From Torreya grandis (lineage: Eukaryota > Streptophyta > Pinopsida > Cupressales > Taxaceae), in the NCBI GenBank assembly GCA_037957365.1, contig JARHVA010000122.1, positions 1,437,001 through 1,501,000 of the forward strand: a stretch of DNA of 64,000 nucleotides, given 5' to 3'. Of this stretch, positions 35,204 to 47,431 are shown one piece after another. The notes beneath the pieces are model-generated. The model was not told the origin of the DNA, made no database searches, and saw only the letters and a program-made list of their open reading frames with translations. The position numbers were made by a program, and so were the translations under genes. Each line of letters opens with the position of its first letter. The stretch's first letter is position 1.

Positions 35204-37167
35204 GATAGGTAAACAACTATAAAATCTAGGCCCATACATAGTTGACACCATCGATCTACATGTGGCCTTCTCTCACTTTCCTACATTATTTTCCTGACTT
35301 GCCTTTGCTTACATCATCTTTTAGGGCCATGTGTCCATTTATCACTTCATCACCTATGGATCTAAGGTTCATGGGATGATTTCATGTGGCATTATCCTAA
35401 CTCTTCAAGTTTTTCATGATCGAATGTGTTCGTTTCACTTGATACAATCATGAGGACTCTAGTATTTTATGTATTCTATCGAGGCTTGAGCTCCCAAGAT
35501 ATTACCATATGGTGTCATCTCAGGCCTTTGGATTGTGGTTTTTTCCAATCCCTCCCATAGTCATTAGCTCCCGTAATGGTGCCATATGGTATCATCATGG
35601 GATTATGGGGGCTTTGACTGCTTTATCAATTCATAGATGCCCACCAAGTTTTGGGATTCTATAATGTTATCACACAGTTTCATCGTGAGCCTTTTTGAAT
35701 TTTGCCAAGTCCTGGACTCCCATAATGATACCATATGGTGTCATCATGGGCCTTTAGGCCTCAGAGGATTTGTGTTGTGTTGATCAAGCTTGGGCTTCCA
35801 TAGGAGTGACACTTGTTACAATCATAGGGACCAAAGATCTTTTGGACTGAGTCGATAGGTAAATGACCATCAAATTTAGGCTCGTACATGATTGCCATCA
35901 TTGAGCTCCACATGGCCTTTTTCACTTTATTGCATTATTTTCTTAGCTTGATTTTGTTACATCCTATGATGGGGCCATGTGTCCATTTATCATTTCATCT
36001 TTTATGGATCTAAAGTCCACAAGATGATGCCATGTGGCATTATATTGGCTATTTGGGTCTTTTATGATTGAATGTGATTGTGTCACTTGGCATGATCATA
36101 GGACTCTAATATTTTATGTAATCTATCAACCCTGAGTTCTTGAGATGTCACCACATGGTTTCATCTTAGGCCTCTAGGATGTAATAGCTTTCATTCCCTC
36201 CCATGATCATTGGCACTTGTGATTATGCCACATGGAATCATCATAGGCTCATAGGGGCTTTGACTACTCTATTAATTTTTAGATTCCCTCTGAGTCCTGG
36301 GCTTTTCCAATGTCATTGATTGGATTCATCATGGGATTTTAGGGATTGGAGGCTTTATTGAATTCCACCAAGTCTCAAGCTCTTGAAATGTCACCATGTG
36401 GTGTCATCATGGGCCTTCAGGCCTTAAAGGCTTTATGTTGTGTTGATCAGACCCAAGATTTTATGGAAGTGACTCTTGTCAAAATCATGGGGATTGGGGA
36501 TCTTTCGGACTTAGACGATGGGTAAATTATCATCAAATTTAGGCATGTATGCATTTGACATCATTGGGCTCCACATGGCCTTCTCTCACTTTCCTGCATT
36601 ATTTTCTCAATTTGCCTCTGATTACATAATTTTTTGGGGCCATGTGTCGTTTCTCATTGCATCACCTATGGATATAATTTTCACAAGATTATGCATATGG
36701 CATCATCCAAACTCTTTGGATTTTTTATGATTAAACATAATCGCCACTTAAGATATGGTCTTTTATGCATTCTACCAAGCTTCAGGCTCATGAGATGTCA
36801 CTATGGGGAATCATCTTGGGCCTTCAAGTTACGATAACTTTCACTCCCTCCCATGATCATCAGCGCTTATGATGGTGCCATGTGGCATCATCATGAGCTT
36901 GTGGGGGATTTGTCTACTCTATTGATCTGCATATGCTTGTTGAGTCTTGGGATATCATAATGTCACCACATGGTATCATCAGGGCCTTCAGGGCTCATAG
37001 GATTTATTGAATTATACCAAGTCCCTAGATTCGATGATGCTACCACATGGTGTCATCATGGGCCTTCGGGCCTCAGAGTATTTATGTTATGCCAATCAGA
37101 CTTAAGATTTCATGGGAGTGAAACTTATCATAAGTGCAAGGATTAGGAATATTTTAGACTTAGTCAA
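35204..37167. repeat. Three tandem copies of a ~655 bp unit
   Basis: Units start at about 35204, 35854 and 36517 with GAT[AG]GGTAAA, followed by a shared block (CTCCACATGGCCTT..TCACTTT..TGCATTATTTTC, then GGGGCCATGTGTC). The spacing is 650 and 663 bases. The third unit ends near 37167. Each unit also contains several shorter copies of a motif like ACCA[CT]ATGGTGTCATCATGGG followed by CCTT..GG. Copies are visibly diverged. The array is richer in G and C than its surroundings. No protein frame runs through it. Confidence 0.85.
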
Positions 37168-37639
37168 ATTTGTAAAGTTCCAAAACACCAAAAATCCATG
37201 ATGGAATGCAGTGATGCCACATGTTAATTTAGCATTGAATCTTTGATCAAGGAAGTCTTTTAATTTGCATTTATTTATAGACATATGATCTGAGAATAAT
37301 TTCAATAGATTTGTACCATTAGATCCATATGACCAACTATAAACACATCTAACAAAATTTATAGTGTAGTTAAATTTGTTGTGCATAGGACACCAGGCAC
37401 ACATTTTAATGGGCAAGCCCGAATTCTCAATCTACATAAAATTAATAGTGTAATTAAAAAAATTGTCCTTCCCTACCTCTACCTACGTGAATGCACGCAT
37501 ATCATGTAAATTTTTAATCTAATGAGAGATTGACAAAATAGCCTTTTTCATATATTTTGTTAAATAAAATGTAATTTTTGGGTTGAACATTGATTTTTTT
37601 CTAGAATGCAAAATGATGCCATTTGATTGGCCAGCAAAA
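37168..37639. other. Intergenic DNA, no gene supported
   Basis: It contains a 104-codon minus-strand frame (37102-37416) whose product is Cys- and Phe-rich without a known motif and which begins inside the tandem array. I do not call it. Confidence 0.4.
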
Positions 37640-39780
37640 TAGGGATTATTTCTAAGTTAGATCAAAATGATGCCTATGATCACCCTTTGAGATTAATAAT
37701 AATGATTGACAATGAAGGTTTAAAAACATTTGTGTAGTTTAAGTTCTTTTGAATATAGGCATTACTACCCTCATTATTAAATCAATAGTTTGGATTCCTT
37801 AATTATTCTAATTTAATCTTTATATATTTTTGGAAGTAATGTGGAAACTTTTTAGTTTGTGTTAACGGTTCACCAAGTTGATTCCCTCTAGGTTTAATTG
37901 TGTGTTAAAATTTGAGAATCAACGAGAACAACAAAATTGATTAATCTCTTTGTATTTTTTTAAATGAAAATTTCCATGATGTTAAAGAACATAGAAACAT
38001 GAATGTTATTTAATGTGAAGTTTTTTTTTTGTAAATCAATGATTTGAAAAATAAACAAAATAAAAAAACAAAAGGAAATATAGTAATTCAGAAGGTAGAT
38101 ATAGAGTTGAACAAATATTTTATTAGAGGAATTATGCTTCACAATAGGACTACTCAAATTATTAATGACCTGTTTTTAGATTACTCTTTCCTTAAACTCA
38201 AACAAAATGAGGCTTCATTGAAATAAGTGTTACATTGTCTTAATATTATTTGTAAAGCTTTGGGGTTTAATTTGTAGTGGGTCAAAACACAATGCCATAG
38301 ATAGAGCATGATGCCTTTATCAAATTATTTACTTAAATAATTCCAATGGAAATAAATTAGAAAAGAGGAGAGATTGAAATTCTTAAGAATTCCATTTACC
38401 TTTGATAGTTCCCCCTCTGAGTTGTGGCAATATGTGCTTGAGAGGATTGAAAATAAGATTTCATATTGGATCACAAAGCCTTTGTCATTAGCAGAAAAGT
38501 TTCAAGTCTAAACCAAAATTATCATTGCTACCCTTATCTATTATTTTTCATGCTAGGCTCCCTCAAAATATTCTTATGAAAAATTCATTAAGCTCAGAGA
38601 TTTTCTCTAGGCTAATGTTAAGCAAATCATAAGTTTTCACAAAGTGGCTTGGGTTTTTTTTATTCCCTTAGGATAAGGGTGGTATAAGCATCATTGATAC
38701 CTATAGACAAAACCTCACTTTGTGAAATAAATGGAGGTTTAGTGTTATTGAATATTTTGAAGCATTTAAAATCTTGTTGAGACATTATATCTCCATATTT
38801 TCTCCCTAGGGTTTCATACCTTTCTCATTACCTCTGCCTTAATCAAAATTGATAGGTCTTTTGTTGTGAAAATCATCTTGAAATTTTTTTAAGCTATTAA
38901 GTCTTACCTCAAGTGGGTTGAAGATGGGTTTAGATTTGGTCTTTCTTTTAATGACCAAAAATTATGGTGATCCCCTATCATGTCCAGTAACTGCATCCTG
39001 TTTATTGAAACTTCATGAATCAAAGCTCTTCAAGTTTATAAAAAATGTATTTCCACTATTAGAGATCTTGTATCTTCTAGAGATTGAATTCTTTGGACAC
39101 TCTATAGAGGTTGTACAATTTTTTATCTTTTGATTTTCCTTCCATTTTTAGGAGCTCATGCCAAATGTTATAACTCATAAACATGGGTTGCAACCTCTAA
39201 TTGCTTGGTGGACCACTTTTAAGAATTGTTCTCTAGGATTGATTTATCAAATTATGAGGCATGTTTCCTTGGATCTTGGAAAGTTAAATAGCAAGTGGAG
39301 TCTAAATTATTCTTCCAAAATGTAGTTTGCTTGCCTCAACTAAATATGGATTGCCAAGCTCAATCCCAAACTCACTCATTTTCTTTGGTGTCTTGTCTAC
39401 CACGGTTTGTTACTAAGGGAAAGACTCAAACACATTAGGATTTATATTCTTAAGTGCCCTTTGTGTTTTATACCCAATACATTTAAACACTTATTTTGGA
39501 CTTCTTGTGCTTTTGAAAGTTGCCAATGGATCCACAATTTATTTAGGCCTTTACACCCAAAGGCCATCAACTAAAGGATGGCCTTGTTTGGTGATATTCT
39601 TTGTAGCTAACATATATTATATTTATATGGAATTTTTTTAAAAACTAATTTTTTTTTTAGCTTTGGAAATCTAGAAATATCACCATTTTCAATCATGAAG
39701 CTCTTTTGAATATTAGTTTTCAATTAACAGTAATGTTTTTGTTATCTCTTCTATATTTTGTAGACCCATGCATAGGAAGA
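37640..39780 (+). pseudogene. LINE (non-LTR retrotransposon) reverse transcriptase remnant
   Basis: The frame at 37654-37683 gives KLDQNDAYDH, matching the KLD..KAYD block of LINE reverse transcriptases. In the same frame, 37852-37878 gives LVCVNGSPS, matching the V.vNG.p block that follows it. About 38389-38520 gives FDSSPSELWQYVLERIEN and SYWITKPLSLAEKF, the region after the palm. At 39455-39529 a different frame gives CPLCF, HLFW, C and a final W, the RVT zinc-finger layout of plant L1-like elements, and WKSRNITIF follows near 39665. The catalytic YADD block is not visible. Stops and frameshifts are numerous. The endonuclease domain and a poly(A) tail were not found, so this is a truncated, old copy; it may extend to about 40200. 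Confidence 0.8.
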
Positions 39781-42147
39781 AAAAGTTGTACTAGAATTTC
39801 AACATCTCTAAGAGTTCCTTAACCATTTGGAGACTACACCATGTACCATGAGCAGGATTACTCAATATTTGTCACTACAAAAGTCTCTTCCACTAGTGCC
39901 TAAATGATGGCAAAATTGTTCTCATAGTCGCTTATTCTCCCCTCCTCAATATGGGGTTGAAGTCCTCAATGATGTGGAAAATCCTCTGCTAGGTCATCTC
40001 CTTTGTCTTTGCAAGTACAAGGTGGTGATCAAAATGGCGTTATAATGGCTTTGCCTCCTAGGTGGGGCATTTTGGTACTTATGGTTCCTCCAATGAATGT
40101 TCATGATCGATGAGTTGCTCAAGGTCCTCCTTCAAAAGAGATTTATTCTTGGGTTGTTATGTATCTTAAAGATGATCTACCACCTTCTTATGGTGATGTT
40201 ATTTGTGCATGATTTTCACACTTGTCTTAATATTTTGTTATGACATTTTAATATTATTGTTGTATATCTATATTTAATCAATACTCTTGTTAAGTTTTCT
40301 AACTTTATCATATATTTTATCGACTTAAATTTTAAGTCGTGAATACCAACTGACTCCCTTTTATTATAATTATTTATATACTTTTTATTTTATAATTAAT
40401 TGATATTTAATACATTTCAATAAAATATAATGATTGAAATTATTATAAAATATTGCCACACATTTAGAAATCTTAATTTCGAATAACGATAGCTCTTCAT
40501 TGAACTTCTTCACTTATACCGAAAGTATTCATAGAATCCAAGTACATGTAATAAAACATTGTTCAATAATGAGTTAATGATGTAAGTTAATTTTCTTTGT
40601 TGAATGGTCATTTTTGTATGCTTCCATTAATTTAATTGTTTAGCCATTCATTTCATATATTTTTTAATTTCTTTTATTTTTTTATTGATCATATTAAATA
40701 TTGGAAAAATTTACTCTATCAAATTTATTTGAGGATTGAATCCATCTTTAACTTTAATAGTGTCGATTCTTTTTATTAAATAAGAGTTATATTTTATGAA
40801 CTTTTAGTTAATCAAACAATTTTATCAATGAACTAACAAAATTTTAACATATTTTTTATTTCCAGATATCAATAAAAAATAATAAAATGAATAAAACTTT
40901 TAAAATTATTTTATTAAGCTAAATATTAAACCTGACCTTGTGAACCTTAAAAAACTTTCCTTTCCTTTCTTTAAATTTTTCATTGACCGTGAGACAGTCT
41001 TAATTTATTCATATAAAAAACAAATATATAAAATAATAATAAAAATAGATTGTTCTTGTTACGGTAGAAGGCATTAATGAGTCTGTCAGCCATTTTTTGG
41101 GGGGTACATTCAGGGAGGCGTTCAACGTTAGAGGAAGATGGTTGATGACCAGATGGTGGGGCGAAGGAGGCTTATTTTTTCTTTGATAAAAATGGAAATT
41201 AAGGGAAGAAAGGAGGCAATTTTTGAGAGGATAAATAAAAAATAAGTATATAATAAAAAATTAAATAAAAATTATGTGAAAAGTTTTTGATTGATATTTA
41301 GGATTAAAGAAATATATAAGCATTTGATTTTTAGGGTGAAAATATATGTATATTTTTTATTGACGTGTTTTAAATCATCATTTAAAATAAAATATTTTAA
41401 ATAGAATTCTAATCCAATTTATTTATAAAGATTTTCAATGTAAATAGTAATGCAACTTCCTTATAAAAATTTGCAGCCCAACCTTTTAATAAAAATTTTC
41501 AATGCAAATAGTAGCCCAAGTTCCTTATAAATATTTTTAATGCAAACAACTTTATTCAAGAATTTTTCCTTGAGGATGAATCATAGATGGTGATTTGAAA
41601 CACATTGATCAAAAACATGCACAGAGTTTCACCCAAAAATTAGATGCTCAATTGTATAGATTAAAAACATCAAATCTCTTATATGTATACTCCTTGATTG
41701 TGATTTGAAAATATTTTTCATAAAACCTCATTTTAATGTATTGTGACAAAATAAAATTATCTAATTAAAAATATATTATTATTAAAGAAGTAAAATAATA
41801 TAAAGTGAGAACTAAAATGAAGAGGTGAGAGGAAAAGGAGCATATAGATTGGAGGGACTAGGTCACAAATTTGGTGCCTAAGTGTTTTTTTTTTAAATAT
41901 TGAGGTTAATTAGTAATGTCTTTCACAAAGCGAAGTTGAAGTTCCAAATGGGACCTAACACTATAATGACTTAACTAGCTATGTAAATGTAAAGATGATT
42001 GATACTTGAAAATTAAAATATTAAACTTTGAATGAGAATTAATAATAACACAGGGTATTCATTTCTTAGATGAATAAATATATTGCATATTGAAAATTAT
42101 AGATGAAATAATGTTTTGTTCCTTTCCTTCCTTTTTATTTCATCTTT
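39781..42147. other. Intergenic DNA with a short repeat, no gene seen
   Basis: AT-rich. At about 41423-41560 a motif AATTTTCAATGCAAATAGTA recurs two to three times in diverged form. Around 41085-41210 there is a G-rich patch (GGGGGGTACATTCAGGGAGG) unlike its surroundings. No coding sequence recognised. Confidence 0.45.
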
Positions 42148-42152
42148 ATTAT
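42148..42152. repeat. Left target-site duplication of element C
   Basis: ATTAT, identical to 52722-52726. Confidence 0.8.
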
Positions 42153-42327
42153 AGTTGACGTTGTGGATTGCACCCTTGAAAAGAAGGCTCAGATTCTCTT
42201 TTCCACGCGGCACAATGGAGACTTTCCTCTTGTTGTGGGCTTGGCAAAACTGATGAAAGAATCTCTAGATAAGGGCTAGCTCCCTTTGATGCATCTTCGA
42301 TGGTCCTTGACTACTAATGTTAATAAT

Positions 42328-42343
42328 GGGGTGGGGTGGGGCG
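42328..42343 (+). other. G-rich run with quadruplex potential in LTR C
   Basis: GGGGTGGGGTGGGGCGG contains three runs of four G plus a GG with single-base spacers. The other LTR has GGGGTGGGGGGG at the same place (about 50770). On the element's sense strand it is C-rich. Confidence 0.5.
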
Positions 42344-43958
42344 GTGAAAAGAGGGAAGGATATAACAAAATACAACCTACCTAAAACGGTGATGCACCAA
42401 ACGATTCGACCTACTCAGCTTATATCAACACTTTAAAGCAAAAGGGCGAACAGACACTTCATCTGAACAAAAGACCAGACTGTATGGGTGCTTTAACAAG
42501 GGGCTTGATGGAGATTTTAAAAAAAAGAACTTACCATAGGTGCTGCAGAAGCACACTGTCAGATAACTACTCTTCTATCTTTATGCCCCAACTTGGGCAC
42601 TTCCTGTTAACCTACAGAAATGGTCTTGGATATACTAGATACGTTGGTGTCAACTTATGAAAGCATCAAGATGAAATGATTAAACACAAAGTTGATACAC
42701 AGACATATTCAGAAGTATAACCAGTCAAATAGAGGTAAAATACGTTCTTTTGATTCAAAGGTAAAATTGCTAGGGCTTCACCTTACACAAGTGAGAGATA
42801 CATTTCTCAGCTGAGAGGTTACATTATATAGCATTAAGAGAAAGACTCTTTGGTCTTTCCAAGAACAGGTGACCCATACTGTATTAAACACCTAGGGAAG
42901 AGGAATCTATTCATGTTGCTATCATCCTTCCATAAATGGCCTAAAAGAACCATGTTGTAGATGTCACAGGTCTTGACTTTGTTGCTCAAACTATATTAAA
43001 TGTTCTTGCTAAAGCATGGGTCACTTTGTTGTTTGAATGACAAGGCTGCCCCTCTATGAGACTTATGCGACTATCTGCTTATCAATGCTAAATGAAGAAA
43101 AATGGGTCATATTATTGAATGCTTGCACTCCCTTTGATGACCACTTGGTGGAGACTATTTCATCCATAGCAATGACTTCTCCTGTCGATGCCTTCTGTGC
43201 CACCTAGACTGCTCTATTCTTCCTGCGCTACCTTTTGTCTTTCCCTGGCAACTTGGCCCTCAGGGCTATTGTTTGTCTCCTCCTGGCTCCTTTTTTAGCA
43301 GGTCATTGAGTTTCCTTTTTGGCTTATGCCCTTTGAATTCCTTCAAGCATGCGCTCATGATTTCTTTGGCTTCTCTTCAACGGCTAATGCATCTCATTAA
43401 AATTGATGTATGCGGGCCTGTCACCATTTGAAAACTAATGGCTATTTCACTATCTTGAATTTGACGTTTGTGGGCACGTCACCAGACATTTGAACCTCCA
43501 ATGGGTAGTTCATCATGTTAAAGTTGATGTTCTCAGGCCCATCATCATATTTGGTAATTCCTTCAGCATTTACAAAATAAACCTTCCTGAAGGGAAGGTG
43601 CCCCTTCGAAAAAATGAAAAAGGCCCCCTTTCGACAGTCGAGATCCCTCCGCAAGGACACTTGCCCTTCGGGCTCCTTTCTCTTCCAATTCTTTCAGACA
43701 AAATGTTTGAAGGAATTCCCTCAGACATTTTGTTCAAAGGAAATCTTGTCTTCATGTCTCGGCCTTCTCTTGATAAATTCCTTCAGACAAAAGCTTGAAG
43801 AAATTCCTTCGGGCATTTTGTTTGAAGGAATTTACCTTTGGTTTCTTCCTTGGATTTTCATTGGACAAAAAAATAAATCCTTTGTGTTTTGCCTTGTCAC
43901 TTTTATGAAGGAAACTTCCCCTTCGGCTCTTGGCCTTGATCTCTTTCAATGTGCTCTT

Positions 43959-43976
43959 TGCCCTCTGCAAGGGCAC
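43959..43976 (-). repeat. 18-base hairpin shared with element A
   Basis: The minus strand reads GTGCCCTTGCAGAGGGCA, identical to 17788-17805 in element A's 3' LTR, in the same sense relative to each element. Confidence 0.8.
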
Positions 43977-44599
43977 CGTGGTTCCAAAGTTACCCTTTGG
44001 AGCCAGCTTGAACGGTCCCATTTGTAACTTACCTACCCTCCATAAGGGCAGTTGACCTTCGAAGCTTTGTGAAAGACTTGTATTCCTTTGAAACTGGCCC
44101 ATTCCTTTGCCAAAAGGCTTGTCCAAGGTAATTACTTAAAGTGAAATAAGCCCCAGATCAATTTGAAATATCTACAAGACTCAAGTCTTTGGATCTTTAT
44201 AGAAACAGGTCTATTACAAAGGGAAAACCCATAATTGCAGTAAGGTGAAGACATCAGAGAATGACTAGTCAGGATGCAAGGAAAAAGGGAGACCAATTTT
44301 TTGGCCTGTAGGACCAAAAATGGTCAACATATTTGGCAATTCATAGGGGAAGCATGCCTTCTATGCTTAGGAAAACTAGTGGCTTACAAGTCCATTGGTC
44401 ACGGAGTCAAAATGCAGCATGAAAGGTTGACAATAACCTTGAGAGACTAAAGAACCAAAATGAATCTTTTACCCCAAATGGTAAACAAAACACACATGAG
44501 GCTAAAAAACTATGAACATGTGCAAAATCACTTAGGGAAAATAGGGAAAAAATAAGTAAAATATGTACATAACAAGAGAAGGCTCAGTGACAGTGCTTA

Positions 44600-45470
44600 A
44601 GATATATCTCATTAACTAGGATATGCAGTTCCCCACCATCCAACTTGGAAAGTTAGAATGTGTTATGTTTCTTGCATTGAGTGATGACATATGGACCACT
44701 CCATAAAGCATCAAACTTTGTGTGATTCTCAAGCTTAGCTCAATCTGCATCCCATTTTAAGGCAATGTCACCTTCTAAGAAGCCTTTTGATGAGGATTTC
44801 TTATCAAAACACTTCTTCATTTGCTATTGATGGTTGGTCATGGAAACCACGACTTATTCTCTTACCTCTTGAAGCTCCATTAATTCACAAAGTCTGACCT
44901 CCATGCTGTCACTTTATTCCAATTGCAGCTAGTGGGCATGATCCAAGGTTGGTAATTCAAGTGAAATAGGAAGTTTAGCTTTCCTTCCATACACAAGTGT
45001 GTATGGTGAATTACCAACTACTCTTTTTGGAGTGACCATGTCTACCCATAGGGCTATTTTCAGCTTAGCATGCCAAGTTATCTGATTTTCCTCCATTATC
45101 CTCCTAATGATTCTGATCAGATTCTTATTGGTAGACTCAGCCAACCCATTTCCTTGTGGATAGTAATTGGAAGAAGTACTAAGGTAGATGTTGTATCCTA
45201 ATTCCCACTCGCTCATTTTAGTTCCCAAGAAAGCCAATGCATTATCTGAGATGATGGCAGCTGGGACTCTAAATCTTATCACCAAGCCTTCATAAAAGTC
45301 TAAGATTGCGCTTTCATTAGCTTCCTTCAAAGCAATGGCTTCTACCCATCTCGTGAAGTAGTCTGTAGTAGTCAAAACCCATTTGTGGCTAGCATTGAAA
45401 GAATGGTTGATCATTCTTATGAAGTCTAGGCCTCATTGCATGAACAGTTGTTCTACTTGAATAGGTTGCA
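44600..45470 (-). pseudogene. Element C integrase
   Basis: The open piece 44929-45414 has the catalytic core: TTDYFTRWVEA with the first Asp, ISDNALAF with the second, and GLAESTNKNL with the Glu. There are exactly 35 residues between the second Asp and the Glu, the D-D35-E spacing of retroviral-type integrases. After a stop near 44929 the frame continues in pieces with KFDALWSGPYVIT and LSKLDGGELHILVN, the GPY/F C-terminal module, near 44610-44720. It would insert the cDNA copy into chromosomes. The catalytic triad is intact, but stops surround the core. Confidence 0.9.
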
Positions 45471-45479
45471 GAGGCATTA

Positions 45480-45880
45480 TAGCTAGTCATTACTTTCCAT
45501 CAAAGAGGGCACATTTCTAGCACCTCCGTATCCAGGCATGAGTATCTTTGAATAAAGTGGGTCAAAATTAACCAGCCCTCATAATCCTTACAACTATAGG
45601 CTTAATAGCAAAGTGACCACCAGCTGGTCTGTAATGAAAATTAGATAGTACCTATTGACCTGATTTGAGTCTATGCATTTCAAGAGTACCCTTGAAAATT
45701 TCCTTTTAAATAACACCCATAAATCAGGACATAAGGAAGAGATTGGAGTCTGAAATACCTCCTCTTAGTCCTATCAAGGCCTTGTGGGTACTCACCAGTG
45801 AGAAGGAAATGAGTCATGTCTTGTGCCCAGTCCTTTATGACTGCAGGTTCTTCTACTGTAGCTTCATCATGGAGTAGCAA
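45480..45880 (-). pseudogene. Element C RNase H-integrase connection and zinc-binding region
   Basis: The open piece 45680-45880 gives DWAQDMTHFLLTGEYP and RRYFRLQSLPYVLIYGCYLK, which matches the W..pi..yL..G..P...R.Y.l.dg.Ly pattern preceding integrase in Tat-type elements. Further downstream the frame is broken. Residues that would form the HHCC zinc finger appear only in fragments. Confidence 0.7.
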
Positions 45881-45899
45881 AATGCCCTTTTTCTATTGT

Positions 45900-46330
45900 T
45901 TAAGGTTTGTATCAAGGTGTTCACATAGTCCTCTCCCCCTCATCATCTTGGTGGTTTTGATATCCATGTCATATTCCATTGTCTTGGTGATCTATCCTAC
46001 TCTCATTTCATTTAGATCATGGCTAATCAAGAAATCCTTGACACTAGGATGTGGTACCAGGACATGAACCTTGATGTTTGACAACATATGTCTAAATTTA
46101 TTCAGGCTTCATATGACTACAAGCACTTTCTTTTTGACATATGTGTACCTAATTTCAAAACCTTCTAGACCTTGGCTAAAAAATGTGAGAAAATGTTCAA
46201 GGTTTTCATCATTTGCTTGAGTAAGCATGGCAGAGATTAATTTTTCATTTTTGAAGGTGTAAAGGTTGAAATCCTTAGAGAAGTCAGGACTGATCAAGGT
46301 GGGAGCCTGGACAATAGCTTTCTTAATCCC
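45900..46330 (-). pseudogene. Element C RT-linked RNase H
   Basis: It follows RT in the same frame: FNLYTFKNEKLISAML, HFLTFFSQGLEGFEIRYTYV and KKKVLVVI, matching the Tat/gypsy RNase H pattern (S-x-x-L...E-x-x-Y-x-x-x-E/K-K-x-x-L-A). The usual first Asp of the domain is not evident. A stop follows VVI at 46109; fragments such as KFRHML and the path to WAQDM continue beyond it. This makes element C a dual-RNase-H element together with the domain upstream of RT. Confidence 0.7.
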
Positions 46331-47431
46331 CTCAAAACTATCCTTCCTTTGTGTTGTCCATGCAAACTTCTCATCTTTCTTTAGCATCGAAGTTAGTGGC
46401 TTGACTATCTCAGCAAAATTACGAATAAACCTCCTAATAAAATTTATTCTACCAAAGAATCTTTGTAGACCTTTCTTTTGTTTAGGTAAGGACAACGCTA
46501 GGATGGTGTGTACTCTTTCTGGATCAATGGTCAAGCCCCTTTTTGAAACAACATGACCAAGGAGTTTACCTTCATGGATAGTGAACACACATTTCTTTGG
46601 GTTGAGAGATATACCAAGCTCTCTACACCTCTCAAATATTTGCCTTAGGTGTTTCAGATTTTGGCCTGTATCCTTAGAGAAAATTATCACGTTGTCAAGG
46701 TAGACCAATACAACATTATTTATCAAGCCCTGGAAAGCCATGTCCATGGCTCGCCGAAAGGTGGCTCTAGCATTTGATAGTCTGAATGGCATCTTCCTAT
46801 AAGCAAAAGTTCCCCACTTGGTAGTGAAGGTTGTCTTGTACTGGTTGTAGTCCTAGACTAGAATTTGATTATACCCTGAATACCCATCCAGGAGGGAGAA
46901 ACATTCACTAACTGTCACCATTTAGAGGATCTACTCCATACTTGGGAGGAGATAGTGATTTTTTAATGAGACTTTATTGAGGTCTCTAAAATCAACACAT
47001 AGTCTGATCTCTCCATTATTTTTCCTAACCAGGACTAGATTAGCCAGCCAAGAAGAGTGTTTGATAGGAAAAATAATTCTGGACTCAATCAGCTTGGTGA
47101 GTTCCTTCCACATGAGAGGCTCAATCTTCAGATTGATAGGCCTTTATTTTTGTTTGATGGGTTTGGCACCTTCCTCTAGTTCAATGGTGTGTTGGGCCAA
47201 GCTTGGGTCAAAACCCTTTAGGTCGTTATACTCCCAAGCAAAAACATTGGCAAATTCTTGGCATAAAAAAATGAAAGAATGCCTTTCATCATCTGTACAT
47301 GCCTTCCCAAGTGCAAGCATACTGTCCTTGAATATTTTGACTCTTTTATAATTTTCTTTCTTGGTCGTGATGTTTGCTTTATCATTTTTTAGTTGGTCAT
47401 CCTCATTGAAGATGCTCTTGAGGGTGACCAA
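46331..47431 (-). pseudogene. Element C reverse transcriptase, catalytic Asp changed
   Basis: Pieces 47144-47431, 46931-47113 and 46109-46792 cover the domain. Motifs in order: FANVFAWEYNDLKGFDP and the HTIELEEGAKPI entry region; WKELTKLIESRIIFPIKHSS; LVRKNNGEIRLCVDFRDLNK; then, between pieces, CFSLLDGYSGYNQI and KTTFTTKWGTFAYRKMPFRL; NARATFRRAMD; VYLDNVIIFSK; HLRQIFERCRELGISLNPKK; LLGHVVSKRG. The YLDD catalytic block reads YLDN (plus-strand 46691-46702), a G-to-A change in a metal-binding Asp. In-frame TAG and TAA stops interrupt the region near 46830-46940. The domain would copy element RNA to DNA. Confidence 0.9.

Larger units (their letters stand above)
42153..44329 (-). repeat. 3' LTR of element C
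   Basis: A 2,177-base partner of 50596-52721. On the plus strand it begins AGTTGACG (partner TATTGATG, probably both from TGTTGATG) and ends ATGGTCAACA. It contains CCTTCAGACAAA-type hairpins at about 43690-43830, the 18-base hairpin shared with element A at 43959-43976, and a G-rich run at 42328-42343. Overlapping open frames at 43442-44126 on both strands come from this hairpin-rich sequence and are not genes. Confidence 0.9.

Noticed and set aside
35204..37167. Regularly spaced short motifs, considered as a CRISPR-like array
   Set aside because: Motif copies are diverged and unevenly spaced, spacers are themselves repeated between units, and the surrounding sequence is plant; it is a tandem repeat.
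37102..37416. 104-codon minus-strand frame
   Set aside because: It begins inside the 655 bp tandem array and has no motif; probably a chance frame.
43442..44126. Several overlapping frames on both strands, with partners at 52224-52744
   Set aside because: They fall in the LTRs of element C, in hairpin-rich sequence that is open in both directions; no protein motif.
46266..47351. Plus-strand frames (46266-46556, 46977-47351)
   Set aside because: They are antisense shadows of the element C reverse transcriptase.
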